DNA of 40,613 nucleotides from Planctomycetota bacterium (GCA_020351025.1 CP070728.1:1729883-1770495), one strand, 5' to 3'. Numbered from the stretch's first letter, positions 16,573 through 24,573 are shown. Translations and numbers: made by a program. The notes: a model not told the origin generated them from the letters alone.

Positions 16573-18150
16573 CTATCCTACTACTCTTTTTAACTCTTCG
16601 AAGCTTGTTATTCCGGAGATTACCTTCTTCAGCCCCTGTTTCTGCATATTTGATTTACCTTTTTTGTCGCCTTCTTTTCTCAACTGAGTTATTGATAAGT
16701 CCCCACTGGCAATACTGGCCTTTAATTGATGGTCAAGCGTCAGGATATCGAAAATTGCCGTCCTGCCCCGATAGCCGGTCTGACGGCACTGCTCACACCC
16801 GGCTGCCTCGTAAATACGCGTACTGTCTATGCCTTTTCTGGAGAAGTCACGGATTTGGGTTTGACTGAGCTGAGCAGGTCTCTTACAGTCTCTACAGAGT
16901 CGGCGAAACAATCGCTGAGAGATAAGAACATTTAATCCCGATGACAGAAGCAAGGATGATACGCCCAAATCCAGCAGCCTTACCAATGCTGAGGCATTGC
17001 TGCTGGTGTGTATAGTCGCCAAAACGAGGTGGCCGGTTTGCGATGCCCGAAGGGCAATCGCTGCAGTTTCCTCATCTCTTATTTCCCCTACACATATCAC
17101 ATCGGGGTCCTGTCTTAAAATACTGCGCAAGGATTTAGCAAAAGTAATACCGGCCTTAGGATTAACCTCGATTTGACTCGCATTCGGCAGCACATATTCA
17201 ATTGGGTCTTCTACCGTGATAACATTTCGGGTAAACAAATCGATTTCTTCCAGCATAGCATACAGAGTTGTAGTTTTGCCGCTGCCGGTAGGGCCACACA
17301 TAAGAACCATGCCTGATGGTTTGGCAAGTGCATCTTGAATAATCGCACGCTGCTTCTTTGACAGGCCGATATTGGTTAACTTAAACATACCGCCACTTTG
17401 GCTGAGTACCCTTACAGACAACTTTTCGCCGTTGACAGCACCAGCACTTGCGACACGGAAAGATACCGTACCTTCGGGAGTCTTGGCTAAAAAAGCACCG
17501 TCTTGAGGCCTTCGCCTTTCGGCAATATCCATATTGGAAACGGCTTTAATGCTGTTTATGACCGCCTGACACTCTGCGGCCTCGATTCGGTCAACCTCCC
17601 TCAAGACTCCATCCACTCGAAACCTTACTGTATAGGTCATTTCATCCGTTGGGTCGATAAGAATATCGCTGGCTTGTTCCTCGAGCGCGTCAGCGACAAT
17701 TTGCTCAGTCACGTCAAGGACGTGACTGTCTTTCTGCCTTCCTTTGCCGTGGCCGTATATCTCTGTAATGCTCCTGCCCGATGAATCCACCAGTTGTATA
17801 GCCGATTCTTCTTTGGTACCTAAACGTGCACTTATATGCTCCAGTTGTTCCTTGATTACTGCGAAAATACCCCTATTACTTTCCAACGACTTTTTTCTCG
17901 CATCTACTATCAGCAGCACAAATAACAATAAAGGCCCCGTAAAAAGCGTGGTAATTTTGGCTATTGACTTATATTTCTTCGACACTAATGGGCTGAACTG
18001 AACACGCTGTACAAAATAGAAGCAAATATATACCCATCCTATAAGGAGGACGAACCTTACTGGCTCAAAAGGCAACAATACTAAGGACAGGGTGACACCT
18101 GCGTTTAAATGCTGTGTTTGAAAATACACTACAAAAGCTAATGTTCCCAT
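16573..18150 (-). CDS. Membrane-anchored GspE/PilB-family secretion ATPase
   Basis: A 525-residue ATPase of the type II secretion/type IV pilus superfamily. The core is complete: SDILIDPTDE near 161, Walker A GPTGSGKTT (286-294), Asp box TVEDPIE (312-318), Walker B region DPDVICVGEIRDEET (348-362), and a His box ATIHTSSNA near 378. The Zn knuckle is at Cys419/422 and Cys452/455. Oddly, residues 1-85 hold hydrophobic, membrane-like segments (about 18-47 and 66-83) where GspE/PilB usually have a soluble N-terminal domain. ATG 18150 is the only start codon in the open frame, so the anchor is not an artefact of a long start call. Upstream lies FHA, downstream CvpA. No pilin or secretin gene is in the window, so the machine it drives is unknown. 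Confidence 0.88.
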   Translation of the reverse strand: MGTLAFVVYFQTQHLNAGVTLSLVLLPFEPVRFVLLIGWVYICFYFVQRVQFSPLVSKKYKSIAKITTLFTGPLLLFVLLIVDARKKSLESNRGIFAVIKEQLEHISARLGTKEESAIQLVDSSGRSITEIYGHGKGRQKDSHVLDVTEQIVADALEEQASDILIDPTDEMTYTVRFRVDGVLREVDRIEAAECQAVINSIKAVSNMDIAERRRPQDGAFLAKTPEGTVSFRVASAGAVNGEKLSVRVLSQSGGMFKLTNIGLSKKQRAIIQDALAKPSGMVLMCGPTGSGKTTTLYAMLEEIDLFTRNVITVEDPIEYVLPNASQIEVNPKAGITFAKSLRSILRQDPDVICVGEIRDEETAAIALRASQTGHLVLATIHTSSNASALVRLLDLGVSSLLLSSGLNVLISQRLFRRLCRDCKRPAQLSQTQIRDFSRKGIDSTRIYEAAGCEQCRQTGYRGRTAIFDILTLDHQLKASIASGDLSITQLRKEGDKKGKSNMQKQGLKKVISGITSFEELKRVVG

Positions 18151-18402
18151 ACAATTACATAAAACGCAAATGCTCGAAAAACAAGCGACACACTAACCTT
18201 AATCACATCGGCAAGGCTGTAAAATCCTATCAACCAATCTTAAAAATCTTTATGGCTTTGCAATAAGCCAACTGATTGTATAGACGCGAAAAAAGCGGTT
18301 TTGTCACACTTTTTTAAATTTTTCCGCGAAAATGCTAAAGCAATTTCATCAAATTTATGTTACCTACCTACAAATTTACTGAGCGCAAGGCAATAAATAT
18401 GC

Positions 18403-18879
18403 TCAATCAGCATCGCCGAATAAATCAGGGTCATCCAATAACAAATTGGAATCATCCAACTCAACGCCTTCTATATCGTCCAGTTCTATGGCACTACCAA
18501 ATTGCTCATCAAGGGCATCTTCTGTTGGTGAATCCCGCTGAGACGAGCTTATTACAACCAAATCAGGTTGGATGGTCGTCACAGGCTCACCATCAACCTG
18601 AAATACAAACGCCAAAGGACCTATTCTAACAGAGTCACCCGCTTTAATTTCTGCCTCTTCCACGCGCTTTCCGTTAAGGTAGGTGCCATTGCGGGAGCCA
18701 ACGTCGCGAATTCTCCATACACCGTTATCATGGTTTAGCTGGCAGTGCCTTCTGGAAACAGACGCAAGAGGAATATGTAAATCGCAACTACGGCGCCGGC
18801 CAATTATTGTGGCGCTGCTCGGCAGAGGAATAATTTTGTGTGAGCCGTTCTTTTTGAATAAAAGCAAATTTACATTCAC
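18403..18879 (-). CDS. FHA-domain protein
   Basis: A 158-residue phosphothreonine-binding adaptor. I place the start at GTG 18879, which has GGGAGG 8 nt upstream, instead of the ATG at 18906. The FHA domain covers about 1-105 with GRRRSC (27-32), the key SRRH (42-45) and GSRNGTYLNG (61-70) intact, so phosphopeptide binding is likely. The tail from about 125 is very acidic (Asp/Glu/Leu, ending LLLDDPDLFGDAD) and may be a flexible docking segment. No kinase is adjacent. It is the first of three minus-strand genes (FHA, ATPase, CvpA), separated from the ATPase by 252 bp that hold no clear gene. It may gate that ATPase by phosphorylation, which is inference. Confidence 0.88.
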   Translation of the reverse strand: MNVNLLLFKKNGSHKIIPLPSSATIIGRRRSCDLHIPLASVSRRHCQLNHDNGVWRIRDVGSRNGTYLNGKRVEEAEIKAGDSVRIGPLAFVFQVDGEPVTTIQPDLVVISSSQRDSPTEDALDEQFGSAIELDDIEGVELDDSNLLLDDPDLFGDAD

Positions 18880-18925
18880 GCGTTCTTCCTCCCTATTAAA
18901 CTTCAAATGTTGCAGGAGCTATTTT

Positions 18926-18954
18926 ATTATATACCTGAAAACAAAATAGTACAA
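18926..18954 (-). promoter_or_regulatory. Promoter of the FHA gene
   Basis: On the minus strand TTGTAC (18954-18949), a 17-bp spacer and a perfect TATAAT (18931-18926). The start near 18919 gives a 40-nt leader to GTG 18879. The -35 is weak. Confidence 0.45.
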
Positions 18955-19180
18955 GAGATAAACGAAATCTATTTTGCAATATATCAAAAGACAAAAGTCT
19001 AATTAGATGATAAATAAAATTGACAAAAATTTCTGCTCCGGGAGACAACCGACATAAGACTATGTAAATACAGAACTTACAAAAAATAAAGCCATTGCCT
19101 TAAGGTGGGTAATGTATGGCGTTCCATTCGATACCCGCAATATTTGCGATTCTTGTTGTTCGTTTTTGGTGAAGCTGAAC

Positions 19181-19208
19181 TTGACAATTTCACTCGAACG
19201 GTTATATT
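19181..19208 (+). promoter_or_regulatory. Promoter of thrS
   Basis: TTGACA (19181-19186), 16-bp spacer, TATATT (19203-19208). Transcription would start near 19215, leaving a leader of about 74 nt with a hairpin. Confidence 0.55.
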
Positions 19209-19221
19209 CAGAGTGTACGCT

Positions 19222-19245
19222 CATTTTGTGATAAGCCGCAAAATG
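19222..19245 (+). promoter_or_regulatory. Hairpin in the thrS leader
   Basis: CATTTTG (19222-19228) and CAAAATG (19239-19245) form a perfect 7-bp stem with a 10-nt loop within the predicted thrS leader. It could be an operator-like stem for control of thrS, as leader stems are in some bacteria. No T-box core sequence was recognised. Confidence 0.35.
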
Positions 19246-19288
19246 GCAACCATAGCAAAATTAAAGGATTGATATTACAAGATAGATT

Positions 19289-21211
19289 ATGACAAAAGTA
19301 ACATTGCCTGACGGCAGCGCTTTAGAAGTAGCAAACGATACAACAGCAAAGCAAATAGCAAAGCAAATAGGGCCGGGACTTGCAAAAGCAGCTGTAGCAG
19401 CAAAAATAAACGGGCAATTGGTAGATTTATCTACACCTATAACGGCAGATGCAGCCATACAGATTATCACGCTCAAAGATAACGAAGGCCTTGAAATAAT
19501 GCGCCATAGCTGCGCCCATATAATGGCAGAGGCTATATGCAGCATTTGGCCGGATGCAAAACTGGTTTACGGCCCAATTGTCGAAGATGGTTTCTACTAT
19601 GATATTGACCTTGATGAACCGATTAGGCCTGACGATTTCGAACGCATAGAAGAAAAAATGCGCGGAATCATAAAAACCGACAAACCTTTCATCAGAGAAG
19701 AAATGACCAAAACCGAAGCTCTGGCGAAATTAGCCGGTGACAAATACAAAACCGACAATATAAAGCACACAAACAGCGAGGTTATTAGTTTTTACTCGCA
19801 CGGGGATGGGTTCAAGGATTTGTGCCGCGGTCCACACATACCCAGCACCGGCAAAGTCGGAAGCTTTAAAGTTATGTCGGTGGCTGGCGCCTACTGGCAC
19901 GGCGACCCCACGCAAAAAATGCTGCAGCGGCTCTATGGCACCGCCTGGCCAAGCAAAAAAGAACTCGATAACTACTTGTACCGCTTAAAAGAGGCAAAAA
20001 AACGCGACCACAGGATTTTAGGCAAACAACTAGATTTATTCAGTCTTAATGAAGCTGGGCCTGGCTTCGCATTTATGCACGCAAAAGGAATGATTATCTG
20101 GAATGCCATAGTGCAATACATGCGCAGCGTTCACAATAAATACGTCTATCAGGAGATCAAAACACCTATCATTTTAAATGAACAGCTCTGGCATAAAAGC
20201 GGCCATTGGGACAACTACAAAGAGAATATGTACTTCACCAATTTCGACGGGAACAATTATGCTATAAAACCGATGAATTGCCCAGGTCTGTGTTTAGTTT
20301 ATAAAACGCGACAACATTCATATCGCGAATTTCCTATGCGTATAGCCGAACTCGGACTGGTGCACCGACACGAGGCCAGCGGCGTTATGCACGGACTTTT
20401 CAGGGTAAGGCAGTTCACCCAAGACGATGCTCATATCTTCTGTACCCCGGAACAGATAGAGCCAGAAATAATTGGCGTCATTGAACTTACCTTTGAGATG
20501 TATCGCGCGTTCGGCTTCGAAGATTTCCACATTGAACTTTCCACCAAACCTCAAAAGCACATAGGCTCAGATGAAATCTGGGAAATTTCCACAAATGCTC
20601 TCAAAAATGCTCTTGAGCACAAAAAAATTGAATACAAAATAAATGAAGGCGATGGTGCTTTCTACGGCCCAAAGATAGATTTTCATATCAAAGACTGCCT
20701 GAAAAGGTCGTGGCAGCTCGGCACAATTCAGCTGGATTTTTCTATGCCAAAACGCTTCGGCTTAGTCTACACGGACAAAGATAACACCGAAAAAACTCCG
20801 GTTATGATTCATAGGGCTGTCCTGGGTTCTTTTGAACGCTTTATCGGCATCCTAATAGAACACTATGGTGGTAACATGCCTCTGTGGCTTGCTCCGGAGC
20901 AGGCCAGAATACTCCCCATAAGCGAAAAAACCAACGATTATGCCCGAGCGGTCCACAAGGCCCTGCTAAAAGAACAACTGCGATGCTGCTGTGATTTGTC
21001 AAATGAAAAAGTAAACGCCAAAATTGCCAAGGCTCACAGCGAAAAGCTACCATATATGCTGGTAGTTGGTCCCAAAGAAGCTCAGGCCAACACCGTCAAC
21101 GTAAGAATACGTGGAGTAAAAGATAACAAAACGGTAGAAATTGAAAATTTTATCAAAACCGCAAAAAAGAAAATCGCCGATAAACAAATAGATTTAGCGT
21201 TTGGAAATTGA
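19289..21211 (+). CDS. thrS: Threonyl-tRNA synthetase
   Basis: Charges tRNA-Thr. The 640 residues contain the full bacterial architecture. A TGS domain (1-60, VTLPDGSALEVAN) is followed by the editing domain with HSCAHIMAEA near 73 (HxxxH). The class II core has the Zn Cys in KPMNCPGLCLVYK and motif 2 as LGLVHRHEASGVMHGLFRVR; motif 3 lies near 510 (IHRAVLGSFERFIGILIEH). The anticodon-binding domain closes the chain (LPISEKTNDYARAV). Start ATG 19289 begins directly at the TGS domain. It leads the conserved thrS, infC, rpmI, rplT, pheS gene order and has its own promoter and leader hairpin. Confidence 0.97.
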   Translation: MTKVTLPDGSALEVANDTTAKQIAKQIGPGLAKAAVAAKINGQLVDLSTPITADAAIQIITLKDNEGLEIMRHSCAHIMAEAICSIWPDAKLVYGPIVEDGFYYDIDLDEPIRPDDFERIEEKMRGIIKTDKPFIREEMTKTEALAKLAGDKYKTDNIKHTNSEVISFYSHGDGFKDLCRGPHIPSTGKVGSFKVMSVAGAYWHGDPTQKMLQRLYGTAWPSKKELDNYLYRLKEAKKRDHRILGKQLDLFSLNEAGPGFAFMHAKGMIIWNAIVQYMRSVHNKYVYQEIKTPIILNEQLWHKSGHWDNYKENMYFTNFDGNNYAIKPMNCPGLCLVYKTRQHSYREFPMRIAELGLVHRHEASGVMHGLFRVRQFTQDDAHIFCTPEQIEPEIIGVIELTFEMYRAFGFEDFHIELSTKPQKHIGSDEIWEISTNALKNALEHKKIEYKINEGDGAFYGPKIDFHIKDCLKRSWQLGTIQLDFSMPKRFGLVYTDKDNTEKTPVMIHRAVLGSFERFIGILIEHYGGNMPLWLAPEQARILPISEKTNDYARAVHKALLKEQLRCCCDLSNEKVNAKIAKAHSEKLPYMLVVGPKEAQANTVNVRIRGVKDNKTVEIENFIKTAKKKIADKQIDLAFGN

Positions 21212-21292
21212 TAATCGATGATTTATCAAAGGAAAAAACTTTAAGGATAATCAATCAATTTAGTCTCTTTTAGAAAGGCAAGGTGGTATACA

Positions 21293-21808
21293 ATCGACAA
21301 ACAAGGATTAAGGATAAACAAAGAAATTCGGGCTAAGACAGTTCGGCTAATCGATGAATCAAACAATCAGGCCGGTATAGTAGACACACACGAGGCGCTG
21401 AGCAGAGCGAATGAAGCCGGTTTAGACCTTGTGGAGGTCGCGCCCACAAGCAACCCACCGGTATGTCGGTTAATGAATTATGGCAAGTGGTTGTATCAGC
21501 AAAAGCGTAAGGTTCGCGAGGCACACAAAAAACATCAATACCATCATACGACGCTGAAAGAAATCAGACTTCGGCCCGAAACCGACAAACATGACCTTGA
21601 TATCAAGGTCAATCACGCACGGGAATTCTTACAGAAAGGCCATAAGGTACAATTTACGATATTCTTTCGCGGACGCCAAATGCTGCACAAAGAGCAAGGA
21701 TATGCGATACTTGACGATATTACACAATCTCTGCAGGATGTGGCGAAAGTTGAACGCCCAGGTAAAATGGCGGGAAGGCGTATGACTTCACTACTTGTAC
21801 CCAAGTAA
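21293..21808 (+). CDS. infC: Translation initiation factor IF-3 with probable ATC start codon
   Basis: IF-3 binds the 30S subunit and proofreads start codon and initiator tRNA. The frame encodes RINKEIRAKTVRLIDE, the standard IF-3 N-domain opening, then VEVAPTSNPPVCRLMNYGKW, KEIRLRPETDKHDLDIK and the C-terminal block HKVQFTIFFRGRQM. Between the in-frame TAA just upstream and the homologous region there is no ATG, GTG or TTG. The best start is ATC at 21293-21295, six nt after AGGTGG (21281-21286), giving 171 residues, the usual length. The first conventional start, GTG 21431, would delete most of the N-domain. Rare AUU/AUC/AUA starts on infC are known to let IF-3 repress its own translation, which is the likely control here. 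Confidence 0.9.
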   Translation: MDKQGLRINKEIRAKTVRLIDESNNQAGIVDTHEALSRANEAGLDLVEVAPTSNPPVCRLMNYGKWLYQQKRKVREAHKKHQYHHTTLKEIRLRPETDKHDLDIKVNHAREFLQKGHKVQFTIFFRGRQMLHKEQGYAILDDITQSLQDVAKVERPGKMAGRRMTSLLVPK

Positions 21809-21932
21809 GCCAACAAAGCCGTTGGAAATAATCAGTAACGAAGCTGTGTCGTGCCCTGCGAAATAAGTGTATCTTGGCCCAAGAATGTTAAAAGGGATTT
21901 CGGGTTTTCTCAAGAATTTCAGCCCTATAGTA

Positions 21933-21961
21933 TTGACCTGCAAGTGCAAATGAGATAAACT
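21933..21961 (+). promoter_or_regulatory. Possible promoter for rpmI-rplT
   Basis: TTGACC (21933-21938), 17-bp spacer, TAAACT (21956-21961). It lies in the 266-bp infC-rpmI spacer, and transcripts starting near 21968 would carry the structured leader at 21984-22033. The -10 is only 4/6. Confidence 0.35.
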
Positions 21962-21983
21962 GCCCCTCTTATATTTATTTTCG

Positions 21984-22033
21984 ATGACCCCGCTATGAGG
22001 CTTCCTAAGAGCGCTTTAGCAAGTTGGGGTCAT
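21984..22033 (+). promoter_or_regulatory. Structured leader stem before rpmI-rplT, candidate ribosomal protein autoregulatory site
   Basis: ATGACCCC (21984-21991) pairs perfectly with GGGGTCAT (22026-22033), closing a 34-nt region that contains further self-complementary pieces (CGCT/AGCG, CTAA/TTAG). The stem ends 41 nt before the rpmI ATG. Leaders of rpmI-rplT operons often hold L20-binding RNA structures, so this is a natural candidate. I did not recognise a specific known L20 leader consensus. Confidence 0.45.
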
Positions 22034-22074
22034 TATAGTGTACTTTTAAACTTAATTACTGAGGAAGAAGGTAA

Positions 22075-22269
22075 ATGCCAAAACAGAAAACTCATAAGGG
22101 GCTGACCAAAAGGATCAAAATCACTGCTAAAGGCAGGCTCAAACGCAAGCACTCCTGCGGCAGTCACCTTATGAGCGGCAAAAACGCTAAGCGAAGAAGG
22201 CGGATAGGAAGCTCGGCTACTATGACTGGTGCAATGGCTAAAACAATGAAAACTCGGCTTGGCAAATAA
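22075..22269 (+). CDS. rpmI: 50S ribosomal protein L35
   Basis: A 64-residue basic protein with the family start PKQKTHKGLTKRIKITAKGR and the middle motif GSHLMSGKNAKRRRR. Length and composition are standard for L35 of the large subunit. Its ATG follows GAGGAAGG at 22062-22069, a good ribosome binding site. It lies between infC and rplT in the usual order, separated from infC by a 266-bp spacer that holds a possible promoter and a long hairpin. Confidence 0.95.
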   Translation: MPKQKTHKGLTKRIKITAKGRLKRKHSCGSHLMSGKNAKRRRRIGSSATMTGAMAKTMKTRLGK

Positions 22270-22394
22270 AAGACAATAAAATAGTAATAATAAGGATAAA
22301 ATAAACAACCGATTGGGCTTGCTTCTCGGCTCCGAATCAGCTGCCGCCAGCAAGCTTTAACAAATGAGTCAAACATTTTTTAAGGAAAGCTGAT

Positions 22395-22754
22395 ATGCCC
22401 AGAGTCAGAAAAGGAGCCGCAAGGCACCACGCAAAGAAACGAATCCTCAAAAAAGTTAAGGGGCATCGTGGCCCCTCAGGTCACTTGTATCGCTCGGCTA
22501 AGGAAGCTGCTAAACAATCAGCCGTAAATGCCCGCATCGACCGCAAACGCCGAAAAAGAGACCTTCGAGGTCTTTGGATTATACGCCTCAGCGCAGCATG
22601 CCGGCAGCGAGGAATACGATACAGCCAGTTTATAAACGGCTGCAAAAAAGCCAACATTCAACTTAACCGTAAAATATTGAGCGAAATCGCTGCATCCGAT
22701 TCAACGGCTTTCGATGCTATCGTTGAGACCGCAAAAAAAGCTCTGAGTGTTTAG
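22395..22754 (+). CDS. rplT: 50S ribosomal protein L20
   Basis: 119 residues, the usual size. The Lys/Arg-rich N-terminal arm (PRVRKGAARHHAKKRILKKV) and the segment RDLRGLWIIRLSAACRQRG near 60 are family signatures. L20 helps early assembly of the 50S subunit and, in several bacteria, represses its own operon. The leader at 21984-22033 would be the place for that. AAGGAAAG precedes the ATG. The 125-bp gap from rpmI is AT-rich and holds nothing I can name. Confidence 0.96.
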   Translation: MPRVRKGAARHHAKKRILKKVKGHRGPSGHLYRSAKEAAKQSAVNARIDRKRRKRDLRGLWIIRLSAACRQRGIRYSQFINGCKKANIQLNRKILSEIAASDSTAFDAIVETAKKALSV

Positions 22755-22770
22755 CAATGAGCTTTGACTT

Positions 22771-22805
22771 AACTCAAAACTAAAAACTAATAATTAAAAA
22801 CAGAA
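22771..22805 (+). repeat. Five 7-bp tandem units directly before pheS
   Basis: Units of the pattern AACTAAA fill 22771-22805 and end one base before the pheS GTG at 22807. Successive units share 6, 6, 5 and 4 of 7 bases. The array occupies the place where a Shine-Dalgarno sequence would be expected, and none is evident. Confidence 0.55.
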
Positions 22806-22806
22806 A

Positions 22807-23796
22807 GTGCTTGAGCAACTCAAAAAAACCGGTAAAGATGCAATTGCCATTTTAAAAGAAATCTCCGATATGGCGGCTCTGGAAGATTTCCGTATAAAAT
22901 ACCTGGCTCGAAAAGGCCGGGTCACTCAAATGCTCAGCGAAATAAGGAAGCTGCCACCCGAGCAAAGGCGCGCGGCAGGGCAACTTGCTAACAAAATAAA
23001 AAAAGATGTTACCGAGGCCTTCGAGCAGCTAAAAAGTACGCTGCAATCACAGCAGCAAAAATCGAAAGAGTTTATCGACGTTACCCTGCCGGGCATACCT
23101 ACTAACATCGGCAAGCCCCATGTCATCACACAAACCATAAACGAGCTGCTGGAAATATTCGGTCGAATGGGCTTCACCGTCGCTTACGGGCCTGAAGTCG
23201 AAGATGAGTGGCATAACTTCGTGGCATTAAACATCGGCCCTGAGCACCCGGCAAGAGACCCTTTCGATGCTTTCTATATTGATGACAATATCCTTCTGAG
23301 AAGCCATACTTCACCCGTTCAGATTCGCGTTATGGAGCGCACAAAACCACCAATTCGTGTCGTCGCACCGGGGCGGGTGTACCGCCCGGACACCGTCGAT
23401 GCAACACACATGTATATGTTTTATCAGATTGAAGCTTTGGTTGTCGATGAAGGTATCAGTATGGTGGATATGAAAACCGCCATTAACCAATTTATCCACG
23501 CTTATTATGGTCCTGAGATTAAATGGCGATTGAGACCAAGTTTTTTTCCATTCACTGAACCAAGCGCTGAGGTAGACTTGCTATGGCTCGACAAACATGG
23601 CAAAGAAAACTGGATGGAAGTCGGCGGCTGCGGTATGGTCGACCCAAATGTCTTTGACGCGGTTGGAATAGATAGTGAAAAGTATACCGGCTGGGCTTTT
23701 GGATTCGGCGTTGAAAGGCTTGCGATGAGAAAATACGGCATTACAGACATCAGATTGTTTTTTCAAAATGACTTGCGCTTTTTAAAGCAGTTTTGA
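22807..23796 (+). CDS. pheS: Phenylalanyl-tRNA synthetase alpha subunit
   Basis: Catalytic subunit of the alpha2-beta2 synthetase that charges tRNA-Phe. The 329 residues comprise an N-terminal coiled coil (about 1-85) and a class II core. Motif 1 is GFTVAYGPEVEDEWHNF near 120, and motif 2 surrounds LRSHTSPVQIRVME and GRVYRPDTVDATHM near 165-205. RPSFFPFTEPSAEVD near 245 and motif 3, GWAFGFGVERLAM near 298, complete the core. The start is GTG 22807, the first start consistent with the family N-terminus; it has no clear ribosome binding site and abuts a 7-bp repeat array. The partner pheT does not follow; rfbA does. Confidence 0.95.
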   Translation: MLEQLKKTGKDAIAILKEISDMAALEDFRIKYLARKGRVTQMLSEIRKLPPEQRRAAGQLANKIKKDVTEAFEQLKSTLQSQQQKSKEFIDVTLPGIPTNIGKPHVITQTINELLEIFGRMGFTVAYGPEVEDEWHNFVALNIGPEHPARDPFDAFYIDDNILLRSHTSPVQIRVMERTKPPIRVVAPGRVYRPDTVDATHMYMFYQIEALVVDEGISMVDMKTAINQFIHAYYGPEIKWRLRPSFFPFTEPSAEVDLLWLDKHGKENWMEVGGCGMVDPNVFDAVGIDSEKYTGWAFGFGVERLAMRKYGITDIRLFFQNDLRFLKQF

Positions 23797-23803
23797 GTAT
23801 AAT
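23773..23803 (+). promoter_or_regulatory. Possible promoter for the rhamnose operon
   Basis: A perfect TATAAT (23798-23803) lies just after the pheS stop. The -35 candidates (TTGCGC 23773-23778, 19-bp spacer) are poor. A start near 23810 would leave a leader of about 38 nt to rfbA. Confidence 0.3.
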
Positions 23804-23847
23804 AATCGATCAGTACCAGTAAAACTTGATTCTGGAAAGGGCCAATC

Positions 23848-24573
23848 GTGACTCTCAAAGGTGTTGTGCTCGCAGGCGGTACAGGTTCACGTCTGATGCC
23901 TCTGACAAAAGTAACCAACAAGCATTTGCTACCTATTGGGCAAAAACCTATGATTTATTACCCTATTGGAAAACTCACCTCAATCGGCATTGAGCAAATA
24001 TTGATTGTGACCGGTGTCGAGTATATGGGCGACGTAGTCGGCCTACTGGGCTCCGGCAGAGAATTTGGCTGCCATTTTACGTACCGAGTACAGGATGAGG
24101 CTGGTGGAATCGCACAGGCACTGGGACTGGCAGAAAATTTTGCGCAGGAGCAACCATTGGTTGTTATCCTCGGCGACAATATCTTTAAAGAAAATCTTAA
24201 AAGCTATTCAGACAAATTCAAAACTCAAAAAACCGGTGCAAGAGTACTGCTCAAACAAGCCCCAAACCCACAGCGCTTCGGCGTCGCTGAAATATGCGAT
24301 GGCAAGGTTATTAGCATCGAAGAAAAACCTAAAAAACCAAAGTCGGATTATATCATAACCGGCATATACTTTTATGATGCCACAGTTTTCGATATCATAC
24401 GAAAGCTCAAACCATCAGGTCGCGGCGAGCTTGAAATCACCGATGTCAACAACGGTTATATCGAAAAAGGCCAGTTGGAGTATGATATTCTCGACGGGTG
24501 GTGGACTGATGCCGGTACATTCGAATCACTTAACAAAGCCAATGAACTCGTTACAAAGGAGCCGCCTGAATGA
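23848..24573 (+). CDS. rfbA: Glucose-1-phosphate thymidylyltransferase, short form
   Basis: Makes dTDP-glucose from dTTP and glucose 1-phosphate, the first step to dTDP-L-rhamnose. The nucleotide-binding signature GGTGSRLMPLT (10-20) is followed by NKHLLPI, a conserved sugar-phosphate loop. GDNIF near 111 is the metal-binding strand and IEEKPKKPKSDY near 155 the next conserved block. At 241 residues it lacks the roughly 50-residue C-terminal extension of the E. coli-type enzyme, as in other short-form family members. The start is GTG 23848 with AAAGGG upstream. It overlaps rfbC by ATGA (24570-24573). It leads the rfbACDB operon. Confidence 0.92.
   Translation: MTLKGVVLAGGTGSRLMPLTKVTNKHLLPIGQKPMIYYPIGKLTSIGIEQILIVTGVEYMGDVVGLLGSGREFGCHFTYRVQDEAGGIAQALGLAENFAQEQPLVVILGDNIFKENLKSYSDKFKTQKTGARVLLKQAPNPQRFGVAEICDGKVISIEEKPKKPKSDYIITGIYFYDATVFDIIRKLKPSGRGELEITDVNNGYIEKGQLEYDILDGWWTDAGTFESLNKANELVTKEPPE

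Larger units (their letters stand above)
18880..19288. other. Divergent control region between the FHA gene and thrS
   Basis: 409 bp with no convincing gene. It holds a minus-strand promoter for the FHA gene (18926-18954) and a plus-strand promoter for thrS (19181-19208). It also has an inverted repeat CGCAA/TTGCG (19136-19148) and a leader hairpin (19222-19245). A 39-codon frame at 19112-19231 has AAGGTGGG upstream but crosses the thrS promoter and looks accidental. Confidence 0.6.

Noticed and set aside
19020-19048. TTGACA at 19020-19025 as a second thrS promoter
   Set aside because: No -10-like box at 16-19 bp; the TTGACA at 19181 has one.
21810-21825. Terminator after infC (CCAAC/GTTGG stem)
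   Set aside because: Only 5 bp and no T-run after it, so not listed as a feature.
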